A stretch of 44,172 nt of DNA from an uncultured Lysobacteraceae bacterium (GTDB lineage Bacteria; Pseudomonadota; Gammaproteobacteria; Xanthomonadales; Xanthomonadaceae), in the NCBI GenBank assembly GCA_946482565.1, contig CAMLSB010000003.1, forward strand, positions 1 to 44,172, in the 5' to 3' direction. Made by a program: the position numbers and the translations under genes. Position 1 is the stretch's first letter. Each line of letters begins with the position of its first letter. Positions 9,510 through 18,072 of this stretch are shown piece after piece. The notes below the pieces were generated by a model that worked only from the letters and a program-made list of their open reading frames with translations, was not told where the DNA came from and did not search any database.

Positions 9510-10951
9510 GGCGCGCTGCCCTCCTGCCCCGGGTCGTGCCAGGCATCGCCTTCGACCATCGTCCGCGCCGACGCCGGGCCCCAGCTGCCGGAATCGTAGG
9601 CTTCCACCGGCTCGGGCAGGTCGAGTACCGGATCGACCACGCGCCAGGCCTCTTCCACGGCCTCGTCGCGCGTGAACAACGCGCCGTCGCCGCGCAGCGC
9701 GTCGCCGAGCAGGCGCTCGTAGGGCGGCGCGTCGCTGCCGTGCTGGTGGCGCGCGACCAGTTCGACGTCCTCGCCGCGCATCGCTTCGCCGGCGAGCTTC
9801 ACCCGCGCGCCCGCGGCGATGACGACTTCGGGACCGAGCCGGAAGCGGAAATAGTTGGCACGCGCCGCGGCGTCCTGCGCCGCGTCGCCATTGTCGAACA
9901 GCGCCAGCGGCGGCCGCTTCATTTCCACGCGGACTTCGGTCGCGGTCAGCGGCATGCGCTTGCCGGTGCGGATGTAGAACGGAACGCCCGCCCAGCGCCA
10001 GGTATCGATCTCCAGGCGCAGCGCCGCGTAGGTCTCGACGTTGGAATCGGCGGCGACGCCCGCTTCGTCGCGATAGCCGCGGAACTGCCCGCGCACCAGG
10101 TGCGCCGGATCCAGCGGGCGCATCGCCCGGAACACGCGCAGCTTCTCGGCGTGGATCGCGATCGCGCCGTCGCCGACCGGCGCATCCATCGCGAGCAGCG
10201 CCACGACCTGCAGCAGGTGGTTCTGGACCACGTCGCGGATCGCGCCGACGTCGTCGTAGAAGGCGCCGCGCCCCTGCACGCCGAACGATTCGGCCATGGT
10301 GACCTGGACGTTGTCGACGTAGTTGCGGTTCCAGACCGGGTCGAGGAAGGCATTGGCGAAGCGGAAGTACAGCAGGTTGCGCACCGCTTCCTTGCCCAGG
10401 AAATGGTCGATGCGGAACACCGAGGATTCGGGGAAGACCTGGTGCAGCGTCGCGTTGAGCGCGCGCGCCGAGGCCAGGTCGCGGCCGAAGGGCTTCTCCA
10501 CCACCACGCGCGCATCGGTCGCGCAGCCGGATGCGCCGAGCGCGCCGACGACCACCGGGAACAGCGACGGCGGAATCGCCAGGTAATGCAGCGGCCGCTT
10601 CGAACCGACCGCATCGAGCTCGGCGCGCAGGCGCCGGAACGTGTCCGGATCCTTGTAGTCGCCGTCGAGGTAGTGGAGGCGCGGCGCCAGGCGCGCGAAC
10701 GCCGCTTCGTCGATGGCATTGCCGCCGGCCGACAGGAGCGCCTTGCGAACGTGATCGCGCAGCCCATCCGCGTCCCATCCCGCACGGGCGACGCCGATGA
10801 CCGGGATATCCAGCTCCCCGTCGCGGGCCAGCGCCAGCAGTGCCGGGTAGATCTTCTTGTGCGCGAGGTCGCCGGTGGCCCCGAAGAAGACCAGTGCGTC
10901 GGATTGGCTGGGCCCTGCGCTCAACTTGGCTTCCCTGTGGTCGATGACCAC
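9503..10951 (-). CDS. zwf: Glucose-6-phosphate 1-dehydrogenase
   Basis: The first enzyme of the oxidative pentose-phosphate and Entner-Doudoroff routes, reducing NAD(P)+. The 482 residues match the family. The nucleotide motif is [17 protein letters not shown] near residue 23, [10 protein letters not shown] lies at about 150, and the active-site signature [21 protein letters not shown] is at about 175-195. The GTG at 10951 is the longest plausible start, but a TTG nine codons later is possible and no strong ribosome site is visible before either. It heads a leftward operon continuing into the HAD hydrolase, tal, pgi, tkt and DUF2945. Confidence 0.95.
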   Translation of the reverse strand: MVIDHREAKLSAGPSQSDALVFFGATGDLAHKKIYPALLALARDGELDIPVIGVARAGWDADGLRDHVRKALLSAGGNAIDEAAFARLAPRLHYLDGDYKDPDTFRRLRAELDAVGSKRPLHYLAIPPSLFPVVVGALGASGCATDARVVVEKPFGRDLASARALNATLHQVFPESSVFRIDHFLGKEAVRNLLYFRFANAFLDPVWNRNYVDNVQVTMAESFGVQGRGAFYDDVGAIRDVVQNHLLQVVALLAMDAPVGDGAIAIHAEKLRVFRAMRPLDPAHLVRGQFRGYRDEAGVAADSNVETYAALRLEIDTWRWAGVPFYIRTGKRMPLTATEVRVEMKRPPLALFDNGDAAQDAAARANYFRFRLGPEVVIAAGARVKLAGEAMRGEDVELVARHQHGSDAPPYERLLGDALRGDGALFTRDEAVEEAWRVVDPVLDLPEPVEAYDSGSWGPASARTMVEGDAWHDPGQEGSAPC

Positions 10952-10995
10952 GTATTCATATCAGATCGCAGGTCAAGGCGCGGTCGTCGCAACGC

Positions 10996-11020
10996 GGAAG
11001 GGCCGCGATGCGGCCCTTCC
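10996..11020 (-). terminator. Terminator-like hairpin between ompA-like gene and zwf
   Basis: An 11-bp perfect stem (ggaagggccgc / gcggcccttcc) with a three-base loop lies 66 bases downstream of the OmpA-like lipoprotein stop. There is no T-tract on either strand, so it is either a weak terminator or an mRNA-stabilising hairpin separating that gene from the zwf operon. Confidence 0.5.
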
Positions 11021-11085
11021 GGAGCTTGCTCGCCGGGTCCCGGCGGCGCACGTGGCACCGCCGGACGCCGGTTGGGCCCGAAGGC

Positions 11086-11760
11086 TCAGTTCTGGACCGG
11101 GACGATCGTGATTTCCACGCGGCGGTTCTGGGCCCGGCCGGCTTCGGTGTCGTTGCTGGCCACCGGACGGGTCTCGCCCGCGCCGGTCACGATCATGCGC
11201 TGCATGCCGACGCCGCGGCTCGACAGGTAGCCGGCGACGGAATTGGCACGGTCCACCGACAGCTTCTGGTTATAGGCGTCCGAACCGACGCTGTCGGTAT
11301 GGCCGGCGACCTCGATCACGGTCTGGTTGTACTCGTTGAGCGTCTGCGCGACGTTGTTGAGCACCGGCTGGAACTGCGGCTGCAGGTTCGCGCTGTCGAA
11401 GGCGAACGTGATGTTGCCCGGCATGTTGAGCGTGATGTTGTCGCCCTGGCGGACGACGTCCACGCCGCTGCCCGCGAGATCCCGGCGCAGCGCCGCTTCC
11501 TGGCGATCCTGGTAGGCGCCGACGGCGCCACCGGCGAGCGCGCCCACGCCGGCGCCGACCATCGCACGCTGGCGGCGTTCGACCGCGTCGCCACCGCTGA
11601 GCAGGCCGGCAACCGCGCCGAGGCCAGCGCCGATCAGGGCGCCGCGCTTGGTCTTGTTCGGGTCGTTGGGGTCGTTGGTCTGGCCAGTGTAGGTGGCGCA
11701 GCTGGCCAGCAGCGTGGCCGCAAGCATGGCGCAGACGGCAGAGGCGAAGGACTTCTTCAT
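11086..11760 (-). CDS. OmpA-family lipoprotein with glycine-zipper segment
   Basis: A 224-residue outer-membrane lipoprotein. Residues 1-21 are a type II signal peptide ending in the lipobox LLASC, so lipidation at that Cys is expected. A Gly/Ala-rich zipper segment follows ([15 protein letters not shown] and [17 protein letters not shown]), able to associate with membrane. The C-terminal ~110 residues are an OmpA-like peptidoglycan-binding domain: [14 protein letters not shown], then [18 protein letters not shown] and [13 protein letters not shown], which holds the Asp and Arg that bind diaminopimelate. The layout resembles E. coli YiaD. An AGGAGA box precedes the ATG. It likely anchors the outer membrane to the cell wall. 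Confidence 0.9.
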   Translation of the reverse strand: MKKSFASAVCAMLAATLLASCATYTGQTNDPNDPNKTKRGALIGAGLGAVAGLLSGGDAVERRQRAMVGAGVGALAGGAVGAYQDRQEAALRRDLAGSGVDVVRQGDNITLNMPGNITFAFDSANLQPQFQPVLNNVAQTLNEYNQTVIEVAGHTDSVGSDAYNQKLSVDRANSVAGYLSSRGVGMQRMIVTGAGETRPVASNDTEAGRAQNRRVEITIVPVQN

Positions 11761-11860
11761 GGATGGATCTCCTGGGCGGGGGGCGGTCCTTGCCGGACCT
11801 GAATGCGCGACCAAGTTACCCGCAGCACCGTGGCCGTCGGGTGACGGCGTCGGACGACGT

Positions 11861-13036
11861 TTAGCCGCCAGTCGGCATCCCGCCGGTCGCATCCATGCCG
11901 GCAGCGGCGGCCCGTACGTAGCGGCGCGGGATGCGCAGGTTGAACCCGGTCAGGATCTCGTAAGGGATCGTGCCCGCCGTCGCCGCCACGTCCTCTACCC
12001 GGATCGCCTCGTCGCCCTGCCGCCCGACCAGGACGACTTCGTCCTCGTTGAACGCGGTCCCGCCCCCGATGTCGACCATGAACTGGTCCATGCACACGCG
12101 ACCGACCATCGGATAGCGCGCGCCTCGCACGAGCACTTCGCCGCGCGAGGACAGCGCGCGCGGCCAGCCATCGCCGTAACCGATCGGCACGGTCACCACG
12201 CGCGTGTCGCGCGGCGGCGCCCAGGTCGCGCCGTAGCTCACCGGGTGGCCGGCCTTCACCACCTTGAAGTACACGACCTGCGACAGCAGCGACAGCGCCG
12301 GGCGCAAGGCGAGCGTCGCGCGCGATGCAGGATCGGGCAACACGCCGTAGACCACGATCCCGGGCCGTACCATGTCCAGCCAGGTCTCGGGGAAGTGCAG
12401 CACGCCGCCGGAGTTGGCGAGGTGCCGCAGCGGCATCGGCGCACCGAGGCGCTCGAAATGCGCGCAGGCGTCGGCGAAGCGTTCCACCTGCAGCGCGGTC
12501 ATCGGCGACGACGGATCGTCGGCACAGGCCAGGTGCGAATAGACGCCCTTGATCGTGCACCAGCGCGACGCCACCGCCGCTTCGATGAAGGGCCCGGCGG
12601 AATAGCTGTGGACGCCGATGCGCTCCATGCCGGTGTCGATCTTGAGGTGCACGACCGCCTTGCGGCCCGCGGCTTCCGCGGCCGCTTCGACCTGGCGCAG
12701 CTTGTCGAGGGAGGACACCGTCGCCTCGAGGTCGTGCGCGATGAACTGCCCGGCCTGCGGCCCGAAGATCCCGCCCATCACCAGGATCGGGATGCGCACA
12801 CCGGCCTGGCGCAGCGCGATGCCTTCCTCGAGGAAGGCGACGCCGAGCTGGGCCACGCCCAGCGCTTCGAGATGCTTCGCCACGGGCACTAGGCCGTGGC
12901 CGTACGCGTTCGCCTTGACCACCGCCATCACCGGGACGCCGGTGTGCTGGCCGATCGCTTCGAGGTTGCCTGCGATCGCGTCGAGGTCGACCACGATCCG
13001 GGTCGGGCGTCCGCTGTCGATCGCTGCGTGGTCCAT
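11861..13036 (-). CDS. alr: Alanine racemase
   Basis: A PLP-dependent racemase making D-alanine for peptidoglycan. The PLP lysine is Lys41 in [10 protein letters not shown], and the second catalytic residue is the Tyr in VSYGATW. The [16 protein letters not shown] segment of the C-terminal domain is also present. The 391 residues are slightly longer than usual, with a tail after [14 protein letters not shown]. It starts ten bases after the dnaB stop, an arrangement (dnaB-alr) common in gammaproteobacteria, so the two are probably co-transcribed. Confidence 0.95.
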   Translation of the reverse strand: MDHAAIDSGRPTRIVVDLDAIAGNLEAIGQHTGVPVMAVVKANAYGHGLVPVAKHLEALGVAQLGVAFLEEGIALRQAGVRIPILVMGGIFGPQAGQFIAHDLEATVSSLDKLRQVEAAAEAAGRKAVVHLKIDTGMERIGVHSYSAGPFIEAAVASRWCTIKGVYSHLACADDPSSPMTALQVERFADACAHFERLGAPMPLRHLANSGGVLHFPETWLDMVRPGIVVYGVLPDPASRATLALRPALSLLSQVVYFKVVKAGHPVSYGATWAPPRDTRVVTVPIGYGDGWPRALSSRGEVLVRGARYPMVGRVCMDQFMVDIGGGTAFNEDEVVLVGRQGDEAIRVEDVAATAGTIPYEILTGFNLRIPRRYVRAAAAGMDATGGMPTGG

Positions 13037-13046
13037 CAGCGCATTG

Positions 13047-15953
13047 TCACTCGAAGCTGCCGACGGAGTCGTGGGCCAGGTTGTCGAAGCGGGTGTATTC
13101 GCCGAAGAACTTGAGCTTCAGCGAACCGGTCGGGCCGTTTCGCTGCTTGCCGATGATGATCTCGGCCAGGCCCTTGTCCGGCGAATTCTCCTTGTTGTAG
13201 TAGTCGTCGCGGTAGATGAACACGATCACGTCGGCGTCCTGCTCGATCGCGCCGGACTCGCGCAGGTCGGCCATCATCGGGCGCTTGTCGGTGCGCGTTT
13301 CCAGCGAGCGGTTGAGCTGCGACAGCGCGATCACCGGGACGTTCAGTTCCTTCGCCAGGCCCTTGAGGGAGCGCGAGATCTCGGAGATCTCGGTGGCGCG
13401 GTTCTCGCTGTTGCCCGGGACTGCCATGAGCTGGAGGTAATCGATCACGATCAGCCCCAGGCCGTGTTCCTTCTTGATCCGGCGCGCCTTGGAACGCAGC
13501 TTCTCCGGCGACAGCGCGGGCTCGTCGTCGATGAAGATCTTCGCTTCGCGCAGCAGGCGGATCGCGCTGGTCACGCGACTCCAGTCCTCGTCCTCGAGCT
13601 GGCCGGTGCGCAGGCGCGTCGCATTGATGCGGCCGACCGACGAGATCAGGCGCAACGCGAGCTGGCTCGCCGACATTTCCATCGAGAAGATCGCGACGGG
13701 CTGCTTCGACTTCATCGCCGCGTACTCGGCCATGTTCAGCGCGAGCGTCGTGTTGTGCACGCAGACGTCGTTGGCGATGAAATTGTGGGTCGCCGGCACC
13801 GTCAGGTCGTAGACCTGCTTGTCGCCGGCGTAGGCGATCGATTCGATCCTGTCCCACACCACGTCGCTCGAGGCCAGCGCGGCCAGTCGCGGCTCGCCAA
13901 GCACCATCGCGATGCGCGCCAGGCGCGCGCGCGGGATCGCGCGCTTGCCGACATGGCTGTTGGAATCGTCGTAGCCACTGCGGCGCGCGAGCTCGGCCCA
14001 GGACATGTCGCCCTTCGCGGCCTCGACCAGCTTCCACGCCTCGACCGGCACATGGTCCACGTTGCCGCGTTCGCTTCCCTCGCGGATCGCCGAGGCGACC
14101 GCATCGACGGCGGCCTGCTTGCCGTGGATGCCGATCTCGTCGACGAACGTCCGCAGCGACGCCACCGCCGTGATGTCCAGTTGCCAGGAGCAGCGCCGGC
14201 CATCGCGGTACTTGACCCAGCGCTGTCGCAGTTTGGCGAGGATGCCGAAGCGCAACAGCAAGTGCTGCACCTGGCGCGCCAGCCGCTCCGACACGCTTGC
14301 GTAGCCCACCTGTGCCTGGCCACTCGCCAGCACCGTGGCCCAGCCGTCGGTGGCGAACAGGCGATTGAGGAACAGGGCGAGTTGCGCGCGCGGCAGGCGG
14401 AACACCGCCGCCGGCACATGCTTGCCGTGCGCGCCCTGGCCCATCAGGCCCTGCTCCGACAACCAGCGCGTGAGCGGATTGGGCAGGTTGCGGCGGGCAT
14501 CCTCGATCCGGCCGCCGAGATCGTCAGGGACGACTTCCAGCACCTCGCACAGGCGCTCGAACATCACGGGCGACGGCGCGGTCACGCCGCGACGCCAATG
14601 CGTCACCGTGGCCGGGCTGACGCCCAGTGCCGAAGCCACCGCAGCGGCGTCGCCGCGGCCAAGGCGGGCATCGAGCCGCTGGGCGAAGGCATCGCGATGA
14701 CGGGCGACGACTGTCGCGTCGCTGGCCATGCGCCATGACGGCGCAAATCCCGGGCGCGCCTCCGCACCGCGGGCCACGACACCACCGAATTCGGCGATGG
14801 CCGCGAGGAAGTCGCCGGAAATTTCCGGGTTCGCGTTGGTGAAACGCGGCACCGTGCCGGTCAGCCCGCCATCGCCGATCAGGTAGGCCAGCAGCCTGAC
14901 ATCGCAATCGCGCATGGCGTCGTTGCCGAACACCGGCAATGCCCGCGGGACGGCCACGTAGTCCCCCACGGAGAGCTGGTGCAGCGGTTTCCAGCCGTCG
15001 AGGGTCAGGAAGGGATGCGGCGCGGTCGTTTCCACCCGGCGCCCGAGCCGCGTCGTGACCTCGAACGTCGGCTTGATGCCGTCGTCCACGAAGTCGGAAG
15101 GCCGGGCCCGCGCGAGGCGATAGTCGTCGTCCAGCGTGCCGAGGCTGCCCCGCCCGGCCTTGCAGATCGCTTCGATGGTCGTGATCGAACCGTCGTCCTG
15201 CACGATCTCCGCATCGGCGCTGAGGCATTTGCCCATGGACGGGCGCGCGGCGAGGATCAGCAGGTCGGTCGGCTGCAGGCCGGCCGTCATCTCGTCGAAC
15301 TCGGTGTAGCCGGTGGGCAGGCCGGTGACGCTGCCGCCGCTCTCGAAGCGCTTCTGCAGCACGTCGAAGGCCTCGGCCAGCGCGGTGTGCACCGGCACGA
15401 AGTCCATGCGGCCCTTGGCGCTGTGTTCGGCGATCGCCAGCACGCTGGATTCGGCCGCATCCAGGATCTCGCTGGTGTCGCGGCCCTCGGGCTGGAAGCC
15501 GTCGTTGACGATGCCCGTGCCGACTTCGATCAGCTGCCGCAACACCGCCTTGTCGCGCACGATCTCGGCATAGGCCGTGATGTTGGCCGCCGACGGGGTG
15601 GTCGTGGCGAGCTCGACGAGATAGGCGCCGCCGGCGACCTGCTCGACCTGGCCCATCGACTCGAACCACTCGCCGAGCGTGACCGCGTCGTACGGGCGGC
15701 CCTTCTCGGCCAGCTCGCGGATCGCGCGGTAGATCAGCTGGTGGTCGCGGCGATAGAAATCGCTGTCGGCGAGGATGTCGGCGACGCGGTCGTAGGCATC
15801 CGGTGCGAGCATCAGCCCGCCGAGCACCGCCTGCTCCGCTTCCACGGACTGCGGCGGGATCCGCAGTTGCTCGACCCGCTGGTCGGCGCGCCCGGCGTCG
15901 CGCCCATGGAAAGCGTGCGAAGCATCGGCACGGAAACCCTGGCGTGCGCTCAT
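13047..15953 (-). CDS. dnaB: Replicative DNA helicase DnaB, interrupted by an intein
   Basis: The hexameric replicative helicase, fused in frame to an intein. From the ATG at 15953 the precursor is 968 residues: N-extein 1-242, intein 243-734, C-extein 735-968, so the spliced helicase would be 476 residues. The N-domain and linker are intact (PPQSVEAEQAVLGGLMLAPD, TGLPTGYTEFDEMTAGLQ). The Walker A motif ARPSMGKT is split between Lys and Thr. Walker B (LIVIDYLQLM), the ISRSLKGLAKELNVPVIALS motif and the C-terminal FGEYTRFDNLA are all present. The frame is also open from an ATG at 16043, but MSARQGFRAD at 15953 looks like the normal family start and has a GGGGGAG stretch upstream. alr follows directly. 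Confidence 0.95.
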   Translation of the reverse strand: MSARQGFRADASHAFHGRDAGRADQRVEQLRIPPQSVEAEQAVLGGLMLAPDAYDRVADILADSDFYRRDHQLIYRAIRELAEKGRPYDAVTLGEWFESMGQVEQVAGGAYLVELATTTPSAANITAYAEIVRDKAVLRQLIEVGTGIVNDGFQPEGRDTSEILDAAESSVLAIAEHSAKGRMDFVPVHTALAEAFDVLQKRFESGGSVTGLPTGYTEFDEMTAGLQPTDLLILAARPSMGKCLSADAEIVQDDGSITTIEAICKAGRGSLGTLDDDYRLARARPSDFVDDGIKPTFEVTTRLGRRVETTAPHPFLTLDGWKPLHQLSVGDYVAVPRALPVFGNDAMRDCDVRLLAYLIGDGGLTGTVPRFTNANPEISGDFLAAIAEFGGVVARGAEARPGFAPSWRMASDATVVARHRDAFAQRLDARLGRGDAAAVASALGVSPATVTHWRRGVTAPSPVMFERLCEVLEVVPDDLGGRIEDARRNLPNPLTRWLSEQGLMGQGAHGKHVPAAVFRLPRAQLALFLNRLFATDGWATVLASGQAQVGYASVSERLARQVQHLLLRFGILAKLRQRWVKYRDGRRCSWQLDITAVASLRTFVDEIGIHGKQAAVDAVASAIREGSERGNVDHVPVEAWKLVEAAKGDMSWAELARRSGYDDSNSHVGKRAIPRARLARIAMVLGEPRLAALASSDVVWDRIESIAYAGDKQVYDLTVPATHNFIANDVCVHNTTLALNMAEYAAMKSKQPVAIFSMEMSASQLALRLISSVGRINATRLRTGQLEDEDWSRVTSAIRLLREAKIFIDDEPALSPEKLRSKARRIKKEHGLGLIVIDYLQLMAVPGNSENRATEISEISRSLKGLAKELNVPVIALSQLNRSLETRTDKRPMMADLRESGAIEQDADVIVFIYRDDYYNKENSPDKGLAEIIIGKQRNGPTGSLKLKFFGEYTRFDNLAHDSVGSFE
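13752..15227 (-). mobile_element. Intein with LAGLIDADG homing endonuclease in the DnaB Walker A motif
   Basis: A 492-residue self-splicing element. Splicing residues are complete: Cys at the first position (CLSADAEIV), block B with a TxxH motif (TAPHPFL), block F (VYDLTVPATHNFIANDV), a His-Asn C-terminus (CVHN), and Thr as the first residue of the C-extein. Between blocks B and F lies a DOD endonuclease: first LAGLIDADG helix LLAYLIGDGG at precursor residues 354-363 and second ALFLNRLFATDG at 526-537, each with its acidic residue. Between and after them are two helix-turn-helix-like stretches, residues about 431-456 (AAAVASALGVSPATVTHWRR) and 651-685 (SWAELARRSGYDDSNSHVGK), likely DNA-recognition parts. 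Splicing and nuclease activity are inferred from intact motifs. Confidence 0.93.
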
Positions 15954-16092
15954 CAGTGTGGTGACTCCCCCGGTGGGGCCGTCTGCGCGACCCTCGTGCT
16001 GCGATTGGTGCTGCGCGTCGAACTGTTGCAGCCTGGTAGCCATCGTAGTCGCCTCGCAACCCGGGGTGTTGCAGACAAGTCGTTGGACATGC

Positions 16093-16101
16093 TGTGCATA
16101 A
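16093..16101 (-). promoter_or_regulatory. Candidate DnaA box upstream of dnaB
   Basis: The leftward strand reads TTATGCACA, an exact match to the degenerate DnaA box TTATNCACA, about 140 bases before the dnaB start. A single box does not prove binding. Confidence 0.4.
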
Positions 16102-16135
16102 CTCTGGGCGGCGCCGGTCTCACCAGCCGCGACGC

Positions 16136-16164
16136 AAAAGAAAACGGGCGCCCGGAGGCGCCCG
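16136..16164 (-). terminator. Rho-independent terminator of rpsF-rpsR-rplI
   Basis: On the leftward strand an 8-bp perfect GC stem (cgggcgcc / ggcgcccg) with a four-base loop at 16145-16164 is followed by TTTTCTTTT. It lies 39 bases past the rplI stop and separates the ribosomal operon from dnaB. Confidence 0.88.
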
Positions 16165-16202
16165 CTTCTTCATCGTCGATGGACGACGCTATCTTGTGGC
16201 GA

Positions 16203-16655
16203 TCAGGCGGCTTCGCCGGCGACCACGACCTTGACGGTCGTCTCGACGTCGGCGTGCAGGTGCACGATGACCTCGGTTTCGCCGACGTTGCGGATCGCGC
16301 CCTCGCCCATCACGACTTCGGACTTGCCAACCGGCGTGCCGAGCCTGGTCAGGGCCTCGGCGATCTCGCGCGGGCCGACCGAGCCGTACAGCTTGCCCTC
16401 GCTCGACGCGTTGGCGTAGATCGTGACCGTCGCGCCCTCGAGCTTGGCCTTGCGCGACTCGGCGTCGCCGAGCGACGCCTGGGCCTTGGCCTCGTACTCG
16501 GCGCGACGCGCCTCGAAATCGGCGAGGTTGGCGGCGGTGGCCGGCACGGCCTTGCCCTGCGGCACCAGGAAGTTGCGGCCGTAGCCCGGCTTGACGCTGA
16601 CCTTGTCGCCCAGGCCGCCGAGGTTGGTCACTTTCTGAAGAAGGATCAGTTCCAT
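16203..16655 (-). CDS. rplI: 50S ribosomal protein L9
   Basis: A 150-residue protein of the large subunit that binds 23S rRNA. The N-terminal domain signature is visible: [19 protein letters not shown], then [20 protein letters not shown]. The long connecting helix ([18 protein letters not shown]) and the C-terminal domain ([14 protein letters not shown]) follow. A GGAG box lies eight bases before the ATG. It is third in the rpsF-rpsR-rplI operon; the 106-base gap after rpsR contains an imperfect hairpin around cgctcgcttcgcgagagcg that may help processing. Confidence 0.97.
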   Translation of the reverse strand: MELILLQKVTNLGGLGDKVSVKPGYGRNFLVPQGKAVPATAANLADFEARRAEYEAKAQASLGDAESRKAKLEGATVTIYANASSEGKLYGSVGPREIAEALTRLGTPVGKSEVVMGEGAIRNVGETEVIVHLHADVETTVKVVVAGEAA

Positions 16656-16761
16656 TGCATTGCTCCGTTCGTTAGCGACGCGTGGCGCCGCAACATGTGC
16701 TGTCCGAATTGATTGGCTGCGAGCGCTCGCTTCGCGAGAGCGAAGCTGCCGCTCACTGCCC

Positions 16762-16992
16762 TTACGGGTTGTGGTTGTCCGTGTACGGGATCAGGGCCAG
16801 GAAACGCGCGCGCTTGACCGCGGTCGCCAGCTGGCGCTGGTACTTGGACTTGGTGCCGGTGATGCGGCTCGGCACGATCTTGCCGGTCTCGGTCAGGTTC
16901 TGGCGCAGGGTGTTGAGATCCTTGTAATCGATCTCCTTGACGCCCTCGGCGGTGAACTTGCAGAACTTGCGGCGGCGGAAAAACTTGGACAT
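16762..16992 (-). CDS. rpsR: 30S ribosomal protein S18
   Basis: A 76-residue basic protein that pairs with S6 on the small-subunit platform. It has the expected [11 protein letters not shown]-terminus, the [19 protein letters not shown] core, and the [19 protein letters not shown] rRNA-binding segment. A TTAGGAG ribosome site lies eight bases before the ATG. It is the middle gene of the operon. Confidence 0.98.
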   Translation of the reverse strand: MSKFFRRRKFCKFTAEGVKEIDYKDLNTLRQNLTETGKIVPSRITGTKSKYQRQLATAVKRARFLALIPYTDNHNP

Positions 16993-17015
16993 GGGATTGC
17001 TCCTAAAAGGCGTGA

Positions 17016-17441
17016 TCAGGCGGCTTCGGCGGTGTCGTTGGCGATGTCGGCAGTGCCGATCGCGCCTTCGTCTTCGTCACGGCGGCGACGCTCGCCACGC
17101 TCGGGCTTGTCGCCCTTCTCGTCCTTGTTCTTCATGATCAGCGACTGCTCGGTCACCGGCTCGTCGCGGCGGACGACCAGGTGGCGCAGGATCGCGTCGT
17201 TGAAGCGGAACGCATCGACCAGCTCGTTCAGGGCTTCCTGGCCGGCTTCGACGTTGAACAGCACGTAGTGGGCCTTGACCAGGTTCTCGATCGGATAGGC
17301 CAGCTGGCGGCGGCCCCAGTCCTCGAGGCGGTGGATCTTGCCGTTGCCGCCCTCGATGAGCGACTTGTAGCGCTCGATCATCGCCGGCACCTGCTCGCTC
17401 TGGTCCGGATGGACCAGGAACACGATTTCGTAATGACGCAT
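17016..17441 (-). CDS. rpsF: 30S ribosomal protein S6
   Basis: A 141-residue ribosomal protein. The ferredoxin-like core starts [18 protein letters not shown] and continues [19 protein letters not shown] and [10 protein letters not shown]. After about residue 105 comes an acidic and charged tail ([23 protein letters not shown]) of variable length in the family. The ribosome site is GAGG nine bases before the ATG. It is the first gene of the operon, preceded by a promoter and a ~115-base leader that may be the S6:S18 autoregulatory site. Confidence 0.97.
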   Translation of the reverse strand: MRHYEIVFLVHPDQSEQVPAMIERYKSLIEGGNGKIHRLEDWGRRQLAYPIENLVKAHYVLFNVEAGQEALNELVDAFRFNDAILRHLVVRRDEPVTEQSLIMKNKDEKGDKPERGERRRRDEDEGAIGTADIANDTAEAA

Positions 17442-17463
17442 TGCGTTTTTCCTCGTGGATGTC

Positions 17464-17498
17464 GGCCCCGCGCTGCCGCGGAAGGCGGGTGCGGGGCC
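17464..17498 (-). promoter_or_regulatory. Candidate S6:S18 autoregulatory leader hairpin
   Basis: In the rpsF leader an 8-bp perfect stem (ggccccgc / gcggggcc) encloses 19 bases that contain CCG triplets (the inner part reads cccgccttccgcgg). It ends 22 bases before the rpsF start. A leader motif bound by the S6:S18 complex is known upstream of rpsF in many bacteria. The match here is by position and general shape only. Confidence 0.4.
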
Positions 17499-17565
17499 TG
17501 GCAGCCCCCCGTCGGCCGGGACGGTCGCGGTGGGGCAAGGTCTCCCCGGAGGCGGGGAGCCGGCA

Positions 17566-17595
17566 ATTATGGCTGAATCAAGGGCTTGCAGGCAA
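17566..17595 (-). promoter_or_regulatory. Promoter of the rpsF operon
   Basis: On the leftward strand TTGCCT (17595-17590) and CATAAT (17571-17566) are separated by 18 bases, a good sigma-70 type pair. The predicted transcript start is near 17558, giving a leader of about 115 bases before rpsF. Confidence 0.6.
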
Positions 17596-17634
17596 CTGGG
17601 CGGCCCTGCGGGCGGAGACCGGCCGAGGGCGGCC

Positions 17635-17976
17635 CTACGCGGCGCGGTCGGCGTCGGTCGTGAACGACTCGCCGCAGCCGCATTCGGCCGCCACGTTGGG
17701 GTTCTCGAACACGAACTGCTCGTTCAGGCCCGCCTTCAGGAAGTCGATCCGGGTCCCGTCCACCAGCGCCAGGCTGTCGGCGTCCACGTAGATCCGGACC
17801 CCCTCCTGCTCGAACACGGTGTCGTCCCCGCCCGCGGACCGGGCCAACTCCGCCAGGTAACCCCAGCCCGAGCAGCCGGTGCGGCGCACGCCGAAGCGCA
17901 GGCCGAGCGCCTGCGGATCGGCGGCGAGATAGCCGCGGATGCGGTCGAGCGCCGCGGGGGCGAGGGAGATGGCCAT
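17635..17976 (-). CDS. iscA: IscA/HesB-family iron-sulfur assembly protein
   Basis: A 113-residue A-type Fe-S carrier. The three conserved cysteines are present: Cys35 in [14 protein letters not shown] and the CGC pair near residue 99 in [10 protein letters not shown]. The middle segment [21 protein letters not shown] matches the family. It stands alone rather than in an isc operon, so it may equally be named as an ErpA-like or generic A-type carrier. No ribosome site is seen; a perfect TATAAT just upstream suggests a leaderless mRNA. Confidence 0.88.
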   Translation of the reverse strand: MAISLAPAALDRIRGYLAADPQALGLRFGVRRTGCSGWGYLAELARSAGGDDTVFEQEGVRIYVDADSLALVDGTRIDFLKAGLNEQFVFENPNVAAECGCGESFTTDADRAA

Positions 17977-17983
17977 GGCCGCG

Positions 17984-17989
17984 ATTATA
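17984..17989 (-). promoter_or_regulatory. -10 element of iscA, leaderless configuration
   Basis: TATAAT on the leftward strand lies only seven bases before the iscA ATG, so transcription would start at or within a base or two of the start codon. No clear -35 box is visible at 16-18 bases. Confidence 0.5.
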
Positions 17990-18072
17990 GGTCGGCGATC
18001 CGCTCGCGGCTCACGCCGCCGCTACCGTCACGCTAAACTCCGGGGTTCACGTTAGAGGACGGTTCACAGGGC

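Noticed and set aside
13047..15953. dnaB as a pseudogene broken by an insertion
   Set aside because: The inserted sequence is in frame with no stop, and has complete intein splicing motifs at both edges, so it is an intein and not a disrupting insertion.
15954..16043. Thirty-residue N-terminal extension of DnaB from the ATG at 16043
   Set aside because: The extra residues are Gln/His/Gly-rich and do not resemble a DnaB N-terminus, and the ATG at 15953 starts a more typical sequence. It is still possible and could be settled by proteomics.
16656..16761. Terminator in the rpsR-rplI gap
   Set aside because: The hairpin around cgctcgcttcgcgagagcg is imperfect and has no T-tract; rplI has its own ribosome site and belongs to the same operon in relatives, so processing is more likely.
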